From assembly GCF_030272615.1 (NCBI RefSeq), contig NC_081406.1:483815900-483879899 (forward strand): DNA of 64,000 nucleotides, read 5' to 3'. Positions 1 through 11,655 of the stretch are shown here, piece after piece. The stretch's first letter is position 1, and each line of letters begins with the position of its first letter. The position numbers and the translations under genes are program-made. Under the pieces are notes generated by a model. It saw nothing but the letters and a program-made list of their open reading frames with translations, made no database searches and was not told where the DNA came from. The DNA comes from Cryptomeria japonica (Eukaryota > Streptophyta > Pinopsida > Cupressales > Cupressaceae).

Positions 1-407
1 AGAGAAAACCCCTTCAACCTTTCTTTTGCCAACTTAACTCTCTTATCTTTAGGGATTTCTTTGTACTTAAAATGGCTGGTCAATGCCTCAATACAGTCTA
101 TCACCTTGTCTGCTTCCACACTTCCATTATATATAGGCAACTCATCAATGGTGTCTCTATTAACTAACTTCAAGGCATCTACAAATTCCCTCTGATCCGC
201 GGATATCTCCTCTACCCACTTAGAGGATTCCCCATCTTCTTTATCCCCTTCTTCATCAGTGTCATTTCCATCTTCCTTATCTTTAGTCTTTTTTAATTCT
301 TCAAGCTTGGATTCAAGCATCTCTTCAATAAACTTCTTCACCGCATCTTGTGACATACTCTTAGGAGGCATTCTATCGACCCCTCTTTCAACCTCTTCAT
401 CTGACAT
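1..407 (-). CDS. Ty3/gypsy Gag N-terminus, partial at window edge
   Basis: Reading right to left from the ATG at 407, the frame stays open for 135 codons to the window edge with no stop. It encodes a charged N-terminus (MPPKSMSQDAVKKFIEEM), a Lys/Glu/Asp-rich linker, then DQREFVDALK and DKVIDCIEALTSHFKYKE, the start of a plant retrotransposon Gag domain. The same blocks, diverged, occur in the plus-strand gypsy Gag at 2828-3260, so the two are relatives. Gag forms the virus-like particle of the retrotransposon. The position, just inside a minus-strand PBS and LTR, fits the first gene of the element. The uninterrupted frame suggests it is younger than the neighbouring decayed element, but only the first fifth or so of gag-pol is visible. 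Confidence 0.8.
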   Translation of the reverse strand, partial: MSDEEVERGVDRMPPKSMSQDAVKKFIEEMLESKLEELKKTKDKEDGNDTDEEGDKEDGESSKWVEEISADQREFVDALKLVNRDTIDELPIYNGSVEADKVIDCIEALTSHFKYKEIPKDKRVKLAKERLKGFS

Positions 408-446
408 ACACTAATACCACACCGCCCAAGTGATCTTCAAAATTCT

Positions 447-458
447 GCTTTGATACCA
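447..458 (-). other. Primer binding site of minus-strand gypsy element
   Basis: On the minus strand this reads TGGTATCAAAGC, one mismatch from TGGTATCAGAGC, the complement of the initiator tRNA-Met 3' end. It is separated from the LTR end at 462 by three bases (TAT), the same spacing as in the plus-strand gypsy element at 2778-2780. Confidence 0.8.
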
Positions 459-461
459 ATA

Positions 462-2031
462 TGATAAGGAGGCAACAGACTGGAAGGAGGTTAACCTTAA
501 CCAATCAATCTCCAAGGCTCCTAAACTCAACCAATAAATCCTTGTTTCCAAAGATCCTTACACAACGCCAACTCAATCAATGGTTCAATGACACCAACAA
601 CACCTTGGAAAACCCCACGGCTCCACTATGTCCACTTACAGACAACTAACACTTCTCCAGTACTTGTGTGGCTATGTACACCCTTGCATACAATGAGTGG
701 GCTACTACTAGGCTTAAGGATTTGAATGGCCCACTTGACCAATTCAACACAACAATCCTCGGAGGAGTGTTATCACAACACCTTAACACCAATGAAATAG
801 GATTTCATGGTTTAGGTCCACCAGAACATCTATCTTAACTCATTTGCCCACAAACCTGAACCAAATGTTGTTAGGCCTCCTTTTGAAGGAATCGAGTGAT
901 AACTTTTAAGACCCTAAGGATCTAGACAAACAAGTTATGTTTTTCAGATACCCTTTTGGGATTTCTAAACAATATCTCAATTTTTGGTACCAGATCAACT
1001 TGTAGATATTCCAACCAGTGTTGCACTAATAAATTAATAGGGCTTTCAAACCTATTTGACTGAACACCTTTCACAAACTAGTTTTGTTTTGCTAATGGGT
1101 GACCATCATTGACCATGAAATGTCATGTAAACCTCCAAAGTACTCTTCTACCACATTCAAACCCTTTTTCAATTCTCTCGCATTGCACTCATCAAACCGG
1201 TTTGTCACATAGAGATGCCAGACCTAGGGTTAGTTCTCCTTCCTCTTCAGCTTGTTGTATCCTCTTAATGGATTTTGGTACTGAAATATGATACATTGGC
1301 CTACCATCTCCTATAATGATAGAGTGTTCAGTTAAGGATTGATAGGCCAAAACCCATTATTACAGTCAAACCCTAGGGGTTTAAGGGTTTTAGGCTACCT
1401 GATAGAGTTTTTCTTGTAGAATGGGGAAACGATCACTTAAAGACTTCACATTGAAATCAAAACAAAAGTAAAACAATCTAGTTATAGGATCTATGCCATG
1501 ATAATTCCTACCAATCCACCTTCAGTATGCAATCAACATAAATTAGACGGTTTTTCCGAGTTTCCAATAGTTCTTGATGCTTCAAAATTCTTTCCAAATC
1601 AACCAACACAACCAATATACATGCTTTGATGTTTGGGGCCTTTAAAGGTGTTCCCAAATGACCACAACCTCCTCCAACTATTTTTTCAAACTGACTGAAT
1701 GTTGGAGAATCTCGATTTATAAAAGTGCAAAATTGGCATGACAACAATTGACAATATGACAACTTTTGCATAATTCGACCAACTTAGACTCTAGACTGTC
1801 ATAGTCCCCAAAATGATTACGTTTAATTTTAAAACATTAAAAATGAATCAAAAATACTTTTGGTCACTTGATCCCTCAATTTAGACCATTGTGACCCTTA
1901 TTGACTCAAATTGTCACACTCCTAGGACATTGAATTACAAATAGGACCCATAGGGTCTTATTAAATATCTTCTAGCTAACATAAAATCATCTTTTTCCTC
2001 ATTCATTCCTTCATAGGTAGGTTCTCTTGCA
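462..2031 (-). repeat. 5' LTR of minus-strand Ty3/gypsy element
   Basis: On the minus strand the LTR starts TGCAAGAGAACC (at 2031) and ends CTTATCA (at 462), giving TG...CA termini and about 1.57 kb. The start resembles that of the plus-strand gypsy LTR at 14222 (TGTAGGAGAACC), so they are related families. Its right edge coincides with the point at 2032 where homology to the neighbouring element's 3' LTR begins, so it inserted into that element's 5' LTR. One 5-bp duplication would be CCAGG at 2032-2036; the other lies off the window. Short ORFs here are not genes. Confidence 0.75.
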
Positions 2032-2777
2032 CCAGGAGGCTCCAAGCTCATGGAGATTGAATTGACCCTAGGCAGGCATCTCTATGTGACCGCCTGAACT
2101 GTAGAAGTGGAAATCACTTGTAGTAGATAGAGGAGATGGGAAAAAGTCCCGAAACCTTGGATTTGGTGGTTTGACACCTTACCCCACCTTCCATAAGTGT
2201 TGGTTTAGTTGGGGGACTAATACAAGGGGTACTTGCTTTGTACATTAGGACTAATTGGCTTAATTATGTCTATAAGGACAATAATGGTACAAACCTTTAA
2301 AATTTGGTATAGAGTCTAAGACTTTGGGGAATTGTGTAACTAGATAAACGGTATCTAAATCTGCCCTTATTTTGTCTTGTCCTTTGGAAGTTTATTAAGT
2401 TGTGTATGGAGAACTCAACCGGTAGGGCTACTAGACAAATAGGACAGTTGTGAGACAAGTACCCCCTAGCACATTTGATTGCCAGATCTAATGGATGTTT
2501 TGAGTTGTTTGGACCACCATTAGACAAAATCCAATAGTTTTCCATCCCACTTGTGTTGGAAGATTTCTACCATTCACACAAGGGTTGAGTGTTTCCATCC
2601 CATCCATATCAGAAGATACTAATCCTTTAAGGATCATGTCACATAGTTTGTTGTGTGAGTTGATAACTTGGTAGGTGTGTTGTTTGACACCTTGAACAAA
2701 CCAAACAACTTGGTTTGGATATAGTAGTTGTGGGTGAGAAAAGGTTATCAACTACTTTTTTTCCTGGCTCTACATCA
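2032..2777 (+). repeat. 5' LTR remnant of chromovirus
   Basis: From about 2036 the sequence aligns by eye with 15003-15747 of the 3' LTR, ending CTCTACATCA where the 3' LTR ends CTCCACGTCA. Only the distal half remains; the first roughly 780 bp are beyond the inserted minus-strand element. The ORFs on the minus strand are shadows. Confidence 0.85.
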
Positions 2778-2780
2778 TAT

Positions 2781-2792
2781 TGGTATCAGAGC
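2781..2792 (+). other. Primer binding site, initiator tRNA-Met type
   Basis: TGGTATCAGAGC follows the LTR end at 2777 after a TAT spacer. It is the exact complement expected for the 3' end of plant initiator tRNA-Met, the usual first-strand primer of plant LTR retrotransposons. Confidence 0.9.
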
Positions 2793-2827
2793 GAGCTGGA
2801 TCTCTTGGGGAAAATGATTTTTGGTGT

Positions 2828-4181
2828 ATGTCCATAGAAGGAAGTGAGGGAGAGGCTAGCAACATGCCTCCTGAGAGTATGTATCAAGATGCCATCAAGA
2901 AGTTATTTGATGAGATGTTTGAAAATAGGGTGAGGGAGTTAGAGAAGGCCAAGGGAAAAGGAAAGGAGGGTGAATGTGACTCTAATGGAGAAGAAGAACA
3001 AGGGGTGAGAAGAAGAAACCCCAAGGAAGGAAGCTGAGTTACCTACAGATCAGAGAGCATTTTTTGAGGTCCTAAAGTCCATTGGTAGAGAATCCTCATC
3101 AATTAAAGATGGCATCCCTATGTTTATTAGGAAAATGAATGCAGAAGAAGTGATGGATTGGATTGAGGCATTGAACAACCATTTTGAAAGCAGGGAGACC
3201 CTTGAGAATAAGAAGGTTATCTTTGCTAAGTCCACGGTGAAAGGAGTAGCACTCACTTGGTGAAATTACCTCCAAGGTGAGAGGTTGAAGGAAGGTAGAG
3301 GTATGATAACCTCATGGGATAAAGTGTTGACAAAAGTGAAGGCGCAATTCATCCCAATGGACTATGAAGTCCAATTCTATAAGAAGTTACAAAGTTTGAG
3401 ACAAAAAGACCTTGATGTGAGTGAGTATACAAAAGAGTTCCATAGGTTGAGTCTAAGGATCAAACACCATGAGGAGGAACTAGAGAAAGTGGCAAGATAT
3501 CTTAGTGGATTGAAATATAGTATCCAAGATGAGATCATTATATTAGCACCGGAGATAGTAAACAAGTGCTTTCAACTAGCACTAAGGGCAGAGGAGAAAC
3601 TAAAGAGAAAGAATGATCTAAATAAAAGAGGTAGAGGGGGCAAAAAATTCAGAGGTAGAGGCCATATAAATGGTAGAGGATAGAGTCCTAGGCCACAAAG
3701 AGAGGCTAATCAACAAAGTCAGCATGAAGATGGTAACACAAGTGGGGATTTCAAAGGAAGAAGACCCAATCAAAGAGATAGATTTGGGGGAAGAAGCTCA
3801 GATCCTTTCATATGCTACAACTGAAATCAAGTAGGTCATACCATAGCCAAGTGCCCCGAGAAGGCCGGATCAAGCTCCCAACAAGAGAGTAGAACACATT
3901 TGGTTCAAGACACTGATTGTCAAAGTGTCAATTCACCTGATTCCTATGGAATTGTAGAGAGAGGAGAAGCCTTGATGATGATGAGAACATTTTTGAAGGT
4001 ATCAAGAAATACAAAACCTTCACAAAGGAAGACACTCTTCCAAACCACATGCAAAGAAGGAGGCAAGGTATGTAAGGTTATAATAGATTTAGGCTCAACT
4101 GAAAATTTAGTATCCTTAGAAATGGTTGAGAAACTAAAATTGAGAATAAATCCTCATCCATTTCCATATAAAGTTTCCTGA
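2828..4181 (+). pseudogene. Chromovirus gag and aspartic protease, degraded
   Basis: The Gag frame starts at ATG 2828 (MSIEGSEGEAS). It shifts frame near 3030, then continues through the Gag core (3285-3683, with MDYEVQFYKKLQSLRQ) and a basic tail. In-frame stops include TGA 3261-3263 inside a TW-NY context and TAG 3681-3683. The nucleic-acid-binding zinc knuckle at 3813-3854 reads C-Y-N-stop-N-Q-V-G-H-T-I-A-K-C: the second cysteine codon is now TGA. The protease active site near 4080 reads DLGSTENLVS where D-S/T-G is expected, so it is also mutated. The protein would have packaged and processed the element; it cannot now. Confidence 0.85.
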
Positions 4182-4870
4182 TTTACCAAAGGAAAACAAA
4201 CCTTGGTAGAGGAGCAATCATAGGTTGAATTTCAAATAGGAGCATACAAAGACAAAATTCTATTTGATATTGTTGACATGGATGTTTGTCATCTTATTTT
4301 TGGGAGGCCATGAAAATATGACCTCAAGGCCCATCATGATGGACACAAGAACACCTACTCCATCACCAAAGATGAAAAGGTGATTGAGTTGATACCCTTG
4401 CCTAATAATAGTGAGTATCAGAAGGAGAAGAAGGTCAAAATCATGATCATGGAAGGAAAAGAATTCCTCAAGGCAATCAAGGAAGAAGGAGCACCTTGTT
4501 TTTGCAATGATGTCAGTACCAAGGAAAATAGAAGAACCCACTACAGATGACAAGCTAGAAAAGAAAATGGTGATAGTCCCTAAGGGGGTGAAGGAAATAT
4601 TGAGCAAATACAAGGACGTAGTTGCTGAAGAGTTGCCAAGGACCCTACCACCAATAAGGGAGATAAGCCATTGCATTGACTTCATTCCTAGTGCCACCTT
4701 ACCAAATAATCTAGCCTACAAAATGAGGAATTTGCAAGGAAGATCCAAGAGCTGCTTGATAAAGGTTTGATAGGGAAGAGCTTGAGCCATTGTGTATTCC
4801 TAACTATCTTAGCACCAAAGGAGAGAACATGGAGATTATGCACTGATTCCCAGGCCATTAAAAAGATAAC
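4182..4870 (+). pseudogene. Chromovirus protease-RT linker and RT N-terminus
   Basis: After stops at the end of the protease the frame shifts near 4490. It then encodes the RT lead-in (KGVKEILSKYKDVVAEELP) and the N-terminal RT block (LPPIREISHCIDFIP, then NLAYKM). A further frameshift gives KIQELLDKGLI and LCTDSQAIKKIT. The text stops in the middle of RT at 4870, where the copia LTR begins. It resumes at 11656 with RYRFPMPRIEDLL, so one RT gene is cut by the insertion. The ATAAC at 4866-4870 is the left target duplication. Confidence 0.85.
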
Positions 4871-6006
4871 TGTTGGCATTTGCATGAAGATTGCATTGAT
4901 GAAATGTTATGTTATCATTGATGTCAATTATAACTGGTAATGATGTTGTAATAATGTTGTTTTGCTATTGGTAAGTAAACCTATGAAGGAAACCGGTATT
5001 ACTAGAAAGGGAGTGAGAAATTGATTAAAGCTACCTATTGATATGCTAAACCCTAACCTATTTGTTTGTAAATGAGATAATTAGGTTTGTGATGTGTTAC
5101 CGACCTGTTGTTTTGTTTATAAGGTCGATGAGTTGTTTTGTTGTAGAGTTGGCAATTTGTGATTGAGAGTAAGAGAGTGTGGTTACCAAACTAGATGATG
5201 TATCTATAGTATGTGTAAAGGAAGATAGGAGCATGAAAGGATCTGAACAAGCAAGTGTATTTCTATTCAAATAGATCAGCAAAACCCTGTTGTTTTCTAA
5301 CAATTACAACAGTCAAATCCCCTAACCAGGTAAGCTCTAACAAGCTTAGTATTATTCAAATCCTCTAACTAGGTGATCCATTAGCTTTGATTTCAAATCC
5401 TCTACTGAGTTTACTCCTAATAGAGTATTTCTTCTACTAGGGCATTATAGTCAATCCCTTAATTGGGTGGTCCCTAACAGGATCTATTCTTAACATGACT
5501 TTTTGTAAAGCTTTAACAGGATAGGCTCCTAACAGGGCAAACTTTAGAAGTGTTTAGAATACTTGTGGATATTCATCCCCACCATGGTTTTTCCCATTTG
5601 GGTTTCCACGTCAAAAATATTGTGTCAAGTGGTGAATGCTTTTGTGGTTATGTTTACTATGGGTGAATTGCTTAACTACTAAATCCACTTTGATATGTTA
5701 TGTTAACCGACAACAATCTGAAATATATTTTAACTACTATCAGTAAAGTATTTGAATGATTCAGTTAAAGGTTTTGAGAGTTTCAGATTTGTTTTATTAT
5801 TATTATTATGTTATAACAGTCAACTAGTTTAACTTGTTAGTAATATTGTATTTGAAGTTCACTGTTTAAACTAGTCAGTTTAGAGTTTGCTTTGAGAGGT
5901 TGATTTTGAGATTGGTGAAAGTCTATATAGTTTTCTATCTACTGATTCAGCCCCCCCCCCCCCTCTTAGTAGTTGACCAAGTCCTTATTCTTTCATCATA
6001 CCATCA
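4871..6006 (+). repeat. 5' LTR of plus-strand copia
   Basis: It starts TGTTGGCATT and ends CATACCATCA, the same ends as the 3' LTR at 10546-11650. Internally it has repeated phrases of the type 'ctctaac...ggtaagctctaac' and, near its 3' end, a run of 13-14 C (around 5951) before CTCTTAGTAG. The length is 1136 bp versus 1105 bp for the 3' copy, with scattered substitutions and small indels. Confidence 0.9.
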
Positions 6007-6008
6007 AT

Positions 6009-6020
6009 TGGTATTAGAGC
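6009..6020 (+). other. Primer binding site of plus-strand copia
   Basis: TGGTATTAGAGC begins two bases after the LTR end. It has one mismatch to the initiator tRNA-Met complement TGGTATCAGAGC. The same variant is present in the minus-strand copia (54476-54486), so this may be a family feature rather than decay. Confidence 0.8.
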
Positions 6021-6076
6021 ATTTCAGGTCCTCTAAGGTCTAAGCCTAACAACTTGAGGTAAAGATCTTGAAGATC

Positions 6077-9000
6077 ATGATGAAGAAAGAAGGTCCTAAG
6101 TTTAATAAAGAGAAATACAAAATATGGAGTGATAGAATGAAAATTTATATCAAGAGTCTAGGAAGTCAATACTGGGAACATGTTGGTACTCAATATGTTG
6201 CACCTAGCAGTATTATGACTGATGATCAAAAGAAAGAGAAACAAGAAAACAATCAAGCACTAAAGGCTATTATCAGTTCTTTGTTTGATGCGGAGTATAT
6301 TGATGTCCATGGTCTGGAGACTGCTTATGAGGTATGAAAGAAACTTGAAGAGATATATAGTAGTGATTAGCATGCAAAGATTGCCAAAAAAGAGAGTCTA
6401 AGAGGAAAGTTTGATGACATGAGAATGGCTAAAGGTGAGAATATACAAAAGTATGGTCAGAGGATCAAAGAGATAGTTGGTGAGATCAAGAGTGTTGGTG
6501 TTAAAATGGAGGATGCCATAGTGATTAGTAAGGTGTTGAGAACCCTTCTACTAGTCTACGCTATCCGACTTGTAGCCATTCAGGAGCTAAATTCTATTGA
6601 TAAAACTAAGGTAACCCTTGACTCCATCATTTGCAAGCTTACTGCTTTTGAATTAAATGGTTATGATGGTAGTGTTAAGAAATATGAATCCGCATTTAGA
6701 GCTTCAGTTTCTAACCCTTCTATGAGGAAAAGTAGAGATGTCAGTCATAGCTATGAATCTAGATCTAGCAGAGAAGTTGATGATGAAGACAGTTTAGCTG
6801 AGCTTGAAGCATAGTTGGCCAAGCGGTTGCCCAGAGGTACCAGTAATTACAAAGGTAAATTAACTTTGAAATGTTTTGCATGCAACAAGATTGGACACAT
6901 TACAACTAACTATCCTAATGGTGAAAATGAGCACAAGTGTGAGAAGTTCAAAAAGTACAAAGGAAAAGGCAAAATAGATTGTCTCATTGCAATTGATGGT
7001 GGTATCACTGATGAGGAATCTAAGGGAGATGCTAATGAAGACATTGTTTTTGTAGCAATTAAAGAGGAGACATCTAATCTGAAAGCATTAGTTTCTCGCA
7101 TGGATAATTTTGATGATTGGATCATTGATAGTGGTTGCTCACACCACATGACCGGTGACCGGAGTAAATTTCTTACATTGAAGGAATGGCGGAGTTGTGA
7201 GATTTGGTAATGACTCACCCTGCATGGTAAAAGGTAAGGGAACTATTTCTCTTAATGGAAAGAGTAGTGTAGATGATGTCTACTAGGTTGAAGGACTAAA
7301 GCACAATCTTTTGAGTGTTGCACAACTGAATGATAGAGGTTATCCATTGGAATTTAAGAATAGAATGTGCAAAATCTATGGGAGCAAAGGTGAATTGATT
7401 GCAACCAGAAAGCAGACTAAAGGTAACCTATTTCACCTAAATCCTAAAGTCAACAACTATTTATTTGCTAAAGTAGATGATAGTTGGCTTTGGCATAGGA
7501 GATTTTGTCATATAAATTTTGATAACATTGTCAAAGTGAGAAAGTCCAAGTCAGTGAGAGGTTTGACTTAGCTGGACAAACTGCTTAATGCTCTATGTAA
7601 GGAATGTCAGTTGGGAAAGATGGCATCCTCAACTTTTAAGAGAAAATCTTTTTCAGCAGAACATTTGTTAGATCTGGTTCATACAGACCTCTATGGATCC
7701 ATAAGGACTAAAAGTATTCAAGGTGACAGATATTTTATGATCTTCACTATTGATATCTCAAGAATGATGTGGGTCACATTTGTGAAGGATAAGTCAAAAT
7801 CATTTGGTAAGTTCAAGGTATTCAAGGCCTTAGATGAAAAAAGAAAGTGGTAAGAAGATAAAGTGTCTAAGGATTGATCAAGGTGGTGAATTTACTTCAG
7901 AGGAATTCACTAGATATTGTGAAGAAAATGGTATCAAAAGGCAGCTTTCTGCACAGAGGACACCACAACAAAATGGTATTGCAGAGAGAAACAACTGGTC
8001 AGTTGTTTAAGTTGATAGAATGATGTTGATACAAGGAGGTGTAGAAAAATTTTTTTGGAGAGAAGTTGTTAGCATAATTATCTACACTATGAACCAAATA
8101 TTGGTAAAGAGAGGTAAGGATAAAACTCCTTATGAATACTGGTATGGTAAATCACCTAATGTCAATTATTTTAAGATATTTGGTAGTAAATTTTTTATTA
8201 AGAGAGGTGACTATGTTAGCAAGTTTGAGGCTAAAAGTGATGAAGGCATATTTCTTGGTTATTCCACCAAGAGTAAGGCCTACAAATATTACAACAACTG
8301 GACATAGAGAATCATTTAAAGTGCTAATGTTCGAGTGGATGAGTATCCTAAAGTCTTAGGGGAAACCAGTGTGAAGAAAAAGGATGAAGATCCTTGCATT
8401 CTTTTTTTGGAACCAAAACCAGTGAAACCTGAAACTAGTAAAGAGAATGTTGTTGTACCAGTTCAACTAGAACAGATAGATTTAGAAGAAGATGATGATA
8501 ATGAAGAAGAATAACTTGAAGATAATGATCATATAATTCCAAGGTATGTGAGACTCAATCATAATCCTAACCAGATTATTGGAGATAAAGATGTTGTAGT
8601 TTTAACCAAAAGAAGAATTAGAGAGAATTCTTGCATGATCTTCACTATTGAGCCTAGAACTGATAAGGAAGCATTTGTAGATGATCATTGGATCAAAGCT
8701 ATGGAGGAGGAGCTTAATAAAATTGAGATTAACAACACATGGACCCTAGTACCTAGACCAGTGAATAAAAATGTGATAGGTACTAAGTGGGTATTCAGGA
8801 ACAAACTGAATGAAGATGGATTAGTAGTCCAAAACAAAGCTAGATTGGTATGCAAAGGTTATGCACATGAAGAAGGAGAAGACTATGGTGAGACTTTTGC
8901 ACCAGTTTCTACACTGGAAGGTGTCAGGACTTTACTTTCTTTTGTAGAACATAAGGGATTCAAAGTATATCAGATGGATGTGAAGTCAACATTTTTTAAT

Positions 9001-10180
9001 GGAATACTGAAAGAAGTATACATTGAGTAGCCAGATGGTTATGCTTTGACTAATGAAAAGGACATGGTATGCAAATTGCATAAGGAAATATATGGGTTAA
9101 AGAAAGCACCAAGAGCATGGTATGAGAGATTACATTCATACCTGATGAAGATAGGTCTTTAGAGAACCAGTGAAGACAACAACATTTATCTCAAATCTAA
9201 AGGATATAAGATATTGGTTAGTGAAGTGTTTGTAGATGATATCATATTTGGAGGCCATGATGACATGAGAAATGACTTTGCAAATGAAATGAAAAGTGGT
9301 TTGAAATGTCTCTAGTGCAAGAGATAAAGTTCTTCATAGGTCTACAAATTCAACAAATGAAGAGTTGTATTTTTATCACACAGTCTAAGTATGTGAAAGA
9401 GGTGTTAAAGACATTTGGAATGAGTGATTGTAAACTAGTTGGACACCAGTGGTTATAGGTTGTAAATTGTATAAAGAGGATGAATCCACATCTATTGATG
9501 AAAAGGAGTACAGGTCAATGATAGGGAAATTGCACTATGTTGTTCACAACAGACTAGATATAGCTCATGCAGTTGGTTTAGTTGCCAGATTTTAGAAGAA
9601 TCCAAAGGAAACACGTTTGATAGCAACCAAAAGGATATTCAGATATTTGAAAGGTACTATTGACTATGGATTATGGTATCCATATGCAGGTAACTTTGAT
9701 TTGAAGGTGTATATAGATTCAGACTGGGCAGGTAATGTTGATGATAGGAAGAGAACAATCAATGGAGCATTCTTTCTTGGAGGAAGACTTGTTTCATGGA
9801 GTAGCAAGAAGCAAAGCTATATATCTCAGTCTACTGCTGAAGCTGAGTATGTTGTAGCTTATATGAATTGTACCCAGGCTATCTGGATGAAACACATTCT
9901 GGAGGGATTCAAGGGGAAGTTTACAAAACTAGTAAAGATCTTCTGTGACAATACCAGTGCCATAAATATTTCAAAGAACCCTATTTTGCAAGCATGAACC
10001 AAACATATTGAATTGAAGTATCATTTCTTGACAAAAAAAGTGTAGAGTAAATATGTGATATTGGAACATGTATCTACCAAGGAGAAGCTAGCAGATATTT
10101 TTACTAATCCTCTTCTTAAGACTACTTTTGAGTATCTTAGAAGTCAGCTAGGGGTTGTACCCCTACATGAGGTCAATTGA
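6077..10180 (+). pseudogene. Copia gag-pol polyprotein, degraded
   Basis: Frame pieces encode, in order: a Gag of the UBN2-like type (KEKYKIWSDRMKIYIKSL near 6110); a zinc knuckle near 6870 (CFACNKIGHITTNY, last Cys changed to Tyr); protease with intact DSGCSHHMTGD (about 7126); the GAG-pre-integrase HHCC region (WHRRFCHINF, CKECQLGK); integrase with HTDLYG, RIDQGGEF and QQNGIAERNN; RT (GTKWVFRNKLNEDG, FVDDIIFGG); and RNase H (YIDSDWAG, STAEAEY, FCDNTSAI). Breaks include stops near 6336, 6368, 6812, 7284, 7569, 9028 and 9161. There are frameshifts near 7190, 7846, 9290 and 9440. It ends at TGA 10178-10180. Not functional, but almost full length. Confidence 0.9.
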
Positions 10181-10545
10181 GAATGATGTAGAATGCATCA
10201 GCCCCAGAGCTACTTGCAAAATTTTACATCAGGATAGGTGTAGAGTGGAGTTATTCCACAGGGGGAGCATCAAGTTGCAGGTTGATGATGTTGAACAGTG
10301 AAGTTTGACATTGCATGTTTTACTTTCACTTTGGCATTGATGTCAAAGGGGGAGAAGAAATATATGATTGGGAAGATGATCTATATGATTGACAGAGAGA
10401 AGATCCATAGTCAGTTACCAGCTGAAGACATGGAGACTCGGTTAAAGGAGAGTACATGGTAAAATGCAAACTAGGATTCCTATTCACAATCATAGCAATC
10501 AAGGGTATTGATACTTATATTACCATCAATGCCAAAGGGAGGGAT
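10181..10545 (+). other. Copia 3' untranslated region and polypurine tract
   Basis: Non-coding region between the pol stop and the 3' LTR. It ends with the polypurine tract AATGCCAAAGGGAGGGAT (10528-10545), directly followed by TGTTGGC. This tract primes plus-strand DNA synthesis. The same tract, with GGGGG, is in the minus-strand copia and, as AATGTCAAAAGGGGAGAT, in the pol-less element at 16370-24416. Confidence 0.8.
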
Positions 10546-11650
10546 TGTTGGCATTTGCATGAAGATTACATTGATGAAATGTTATGTTGTCATTGATGTC
10601 AATTATAATCGGTAATGACGTTGTAATAATTTTATTTTGCTACCGGCAAGTGAGCTTGTGAAGGAAAATGGTATTACTAGAAAAGGAGTGAGATCAACCG
10701 GTAAACCCTACCTATTGATATGCTAAACCCTAACCGATTTGTTTGTAATCTCTATGAGATAATTAGGTTTGTGATGTGTTACCGACCTGTTGTTTTGTTG
10801 TAGAGTTGGAAATTTGTGATTGAGAGTAAGAGAGTGTGATTGTCGAACCAGATGATGTATCTGCAGTATGTGTAAAATAAGATAGGAGCGTGAAAAGGAT
10901 CTGGACAAGAAAGTGTAGTGCTATTCAAACAAATCAGCATAACCCTATTGTTTTCTAACAGTTACAGTAGTCAAATCCCCTAACCGAGTAAGCTCTAACA
11001 CACTCAGTGTTATTCAAATCCTCTAACTAGGTGATCCATTAGCTTGGATTTCAAATCCTCTACCGAGGTTACTCCTAATAGAGTATTGCTTCTAATAGGG
11101 AATTATAGTCAATCCCTTAACCGGGTGGTCCCTAATAGGATATGTTCTTAACAGGAATTTTTGTAAAGCTTTAATAGGCTAGGCTCCTAACAGGGCGAAC
11201 TTTAGAAGTGTTCAAAATACTTGGTATTCATCCCCACTATGGTTTTTCCCATTTGGGTTTCCACATCAAAAGTATTGTGTCAAGTGGTGAATTCTTTTGT
11301 GGTTATGTTTACTATTGGTGAATTGCTTAACTGCTAAATCTACTTTGATATATTATGTTAACCGATAGCAATCTTAAATATGTTTTAACTACTTTCAGTA
11401 TAGTATTTGAATGATTCAGTTAAAGGTTTTGAGAGTTTCAGATTTGTTTTACTGTTATTCTTTTATAACAGTCAATTGGTTTAACTTGTCAGTAATATTG
11501 CATTTGAAGTTCAGTGTTTAAACTAGTCAGTTTAGAGTTTTCTTTAAGAGGTTTATTTTGATATTGGTGAAAGTCTATATAGTTTTCTATCTACTAATTC
11601 ACCCCCCTCTCAGTAATTGACTGGGTCCTTATTCTTTCTTCATACCATCA
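10546..11650 (+). repeat. 3' LTR of plus-strand copia
   Basis: Direct repeat of 4871-6006, TGTTGGCATT...ATACCATCA, followed at once by the target duplication ATAAC and the resumed chromovirus RT. The short minus-strand ORF at 10723-10908 is a shadow. Confidence 0.9.
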
Positions 11651-11655
11651 ATAAC

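Larger units (their letters stand above)
4871..11650 (+). mobile_element. Ty1/copia retrotransposon, complete but decayed
   Basis: A 6.78-kb element: 5' LTR 4871-6006, PBS 6009-6020, gag-pol 6077-10180, PPT before 10546, 3' LTR 10546-11650. It is flanked by ATAAC at 4866-4870 and 11651-11655, an exact 5-bp target-site duplication in the RT gene of the host chromovirus. The domain order protease-integrase-RT-RNase H defines Ty1/copia. It belongs to the same family as the minus-strand copia at 48614-58233 (same LTR start, TGTTGGCATTTGCATGAAG, and near-identical protein blocks). Confidence 0.95.

Noticed and set aside
1508-1771. Minus-strand 87-aa ORF in the left LTR
   Set aside because: It lies inside an LTR, has no domain and no partner; treated as chance.
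2297-2751. Minus-strand ORFs repeated at 15293-15721
   Set aside because: Their recurrence is due to the two LTR copies of one element, not to conserved coding; neither has a recognisable domain.
5951-5963. Poly-C run as a special regulatory site
   Set aside because: It is a length variant of the C-rich block found near the 3' end of all LTRs of this group; slippage explains it.
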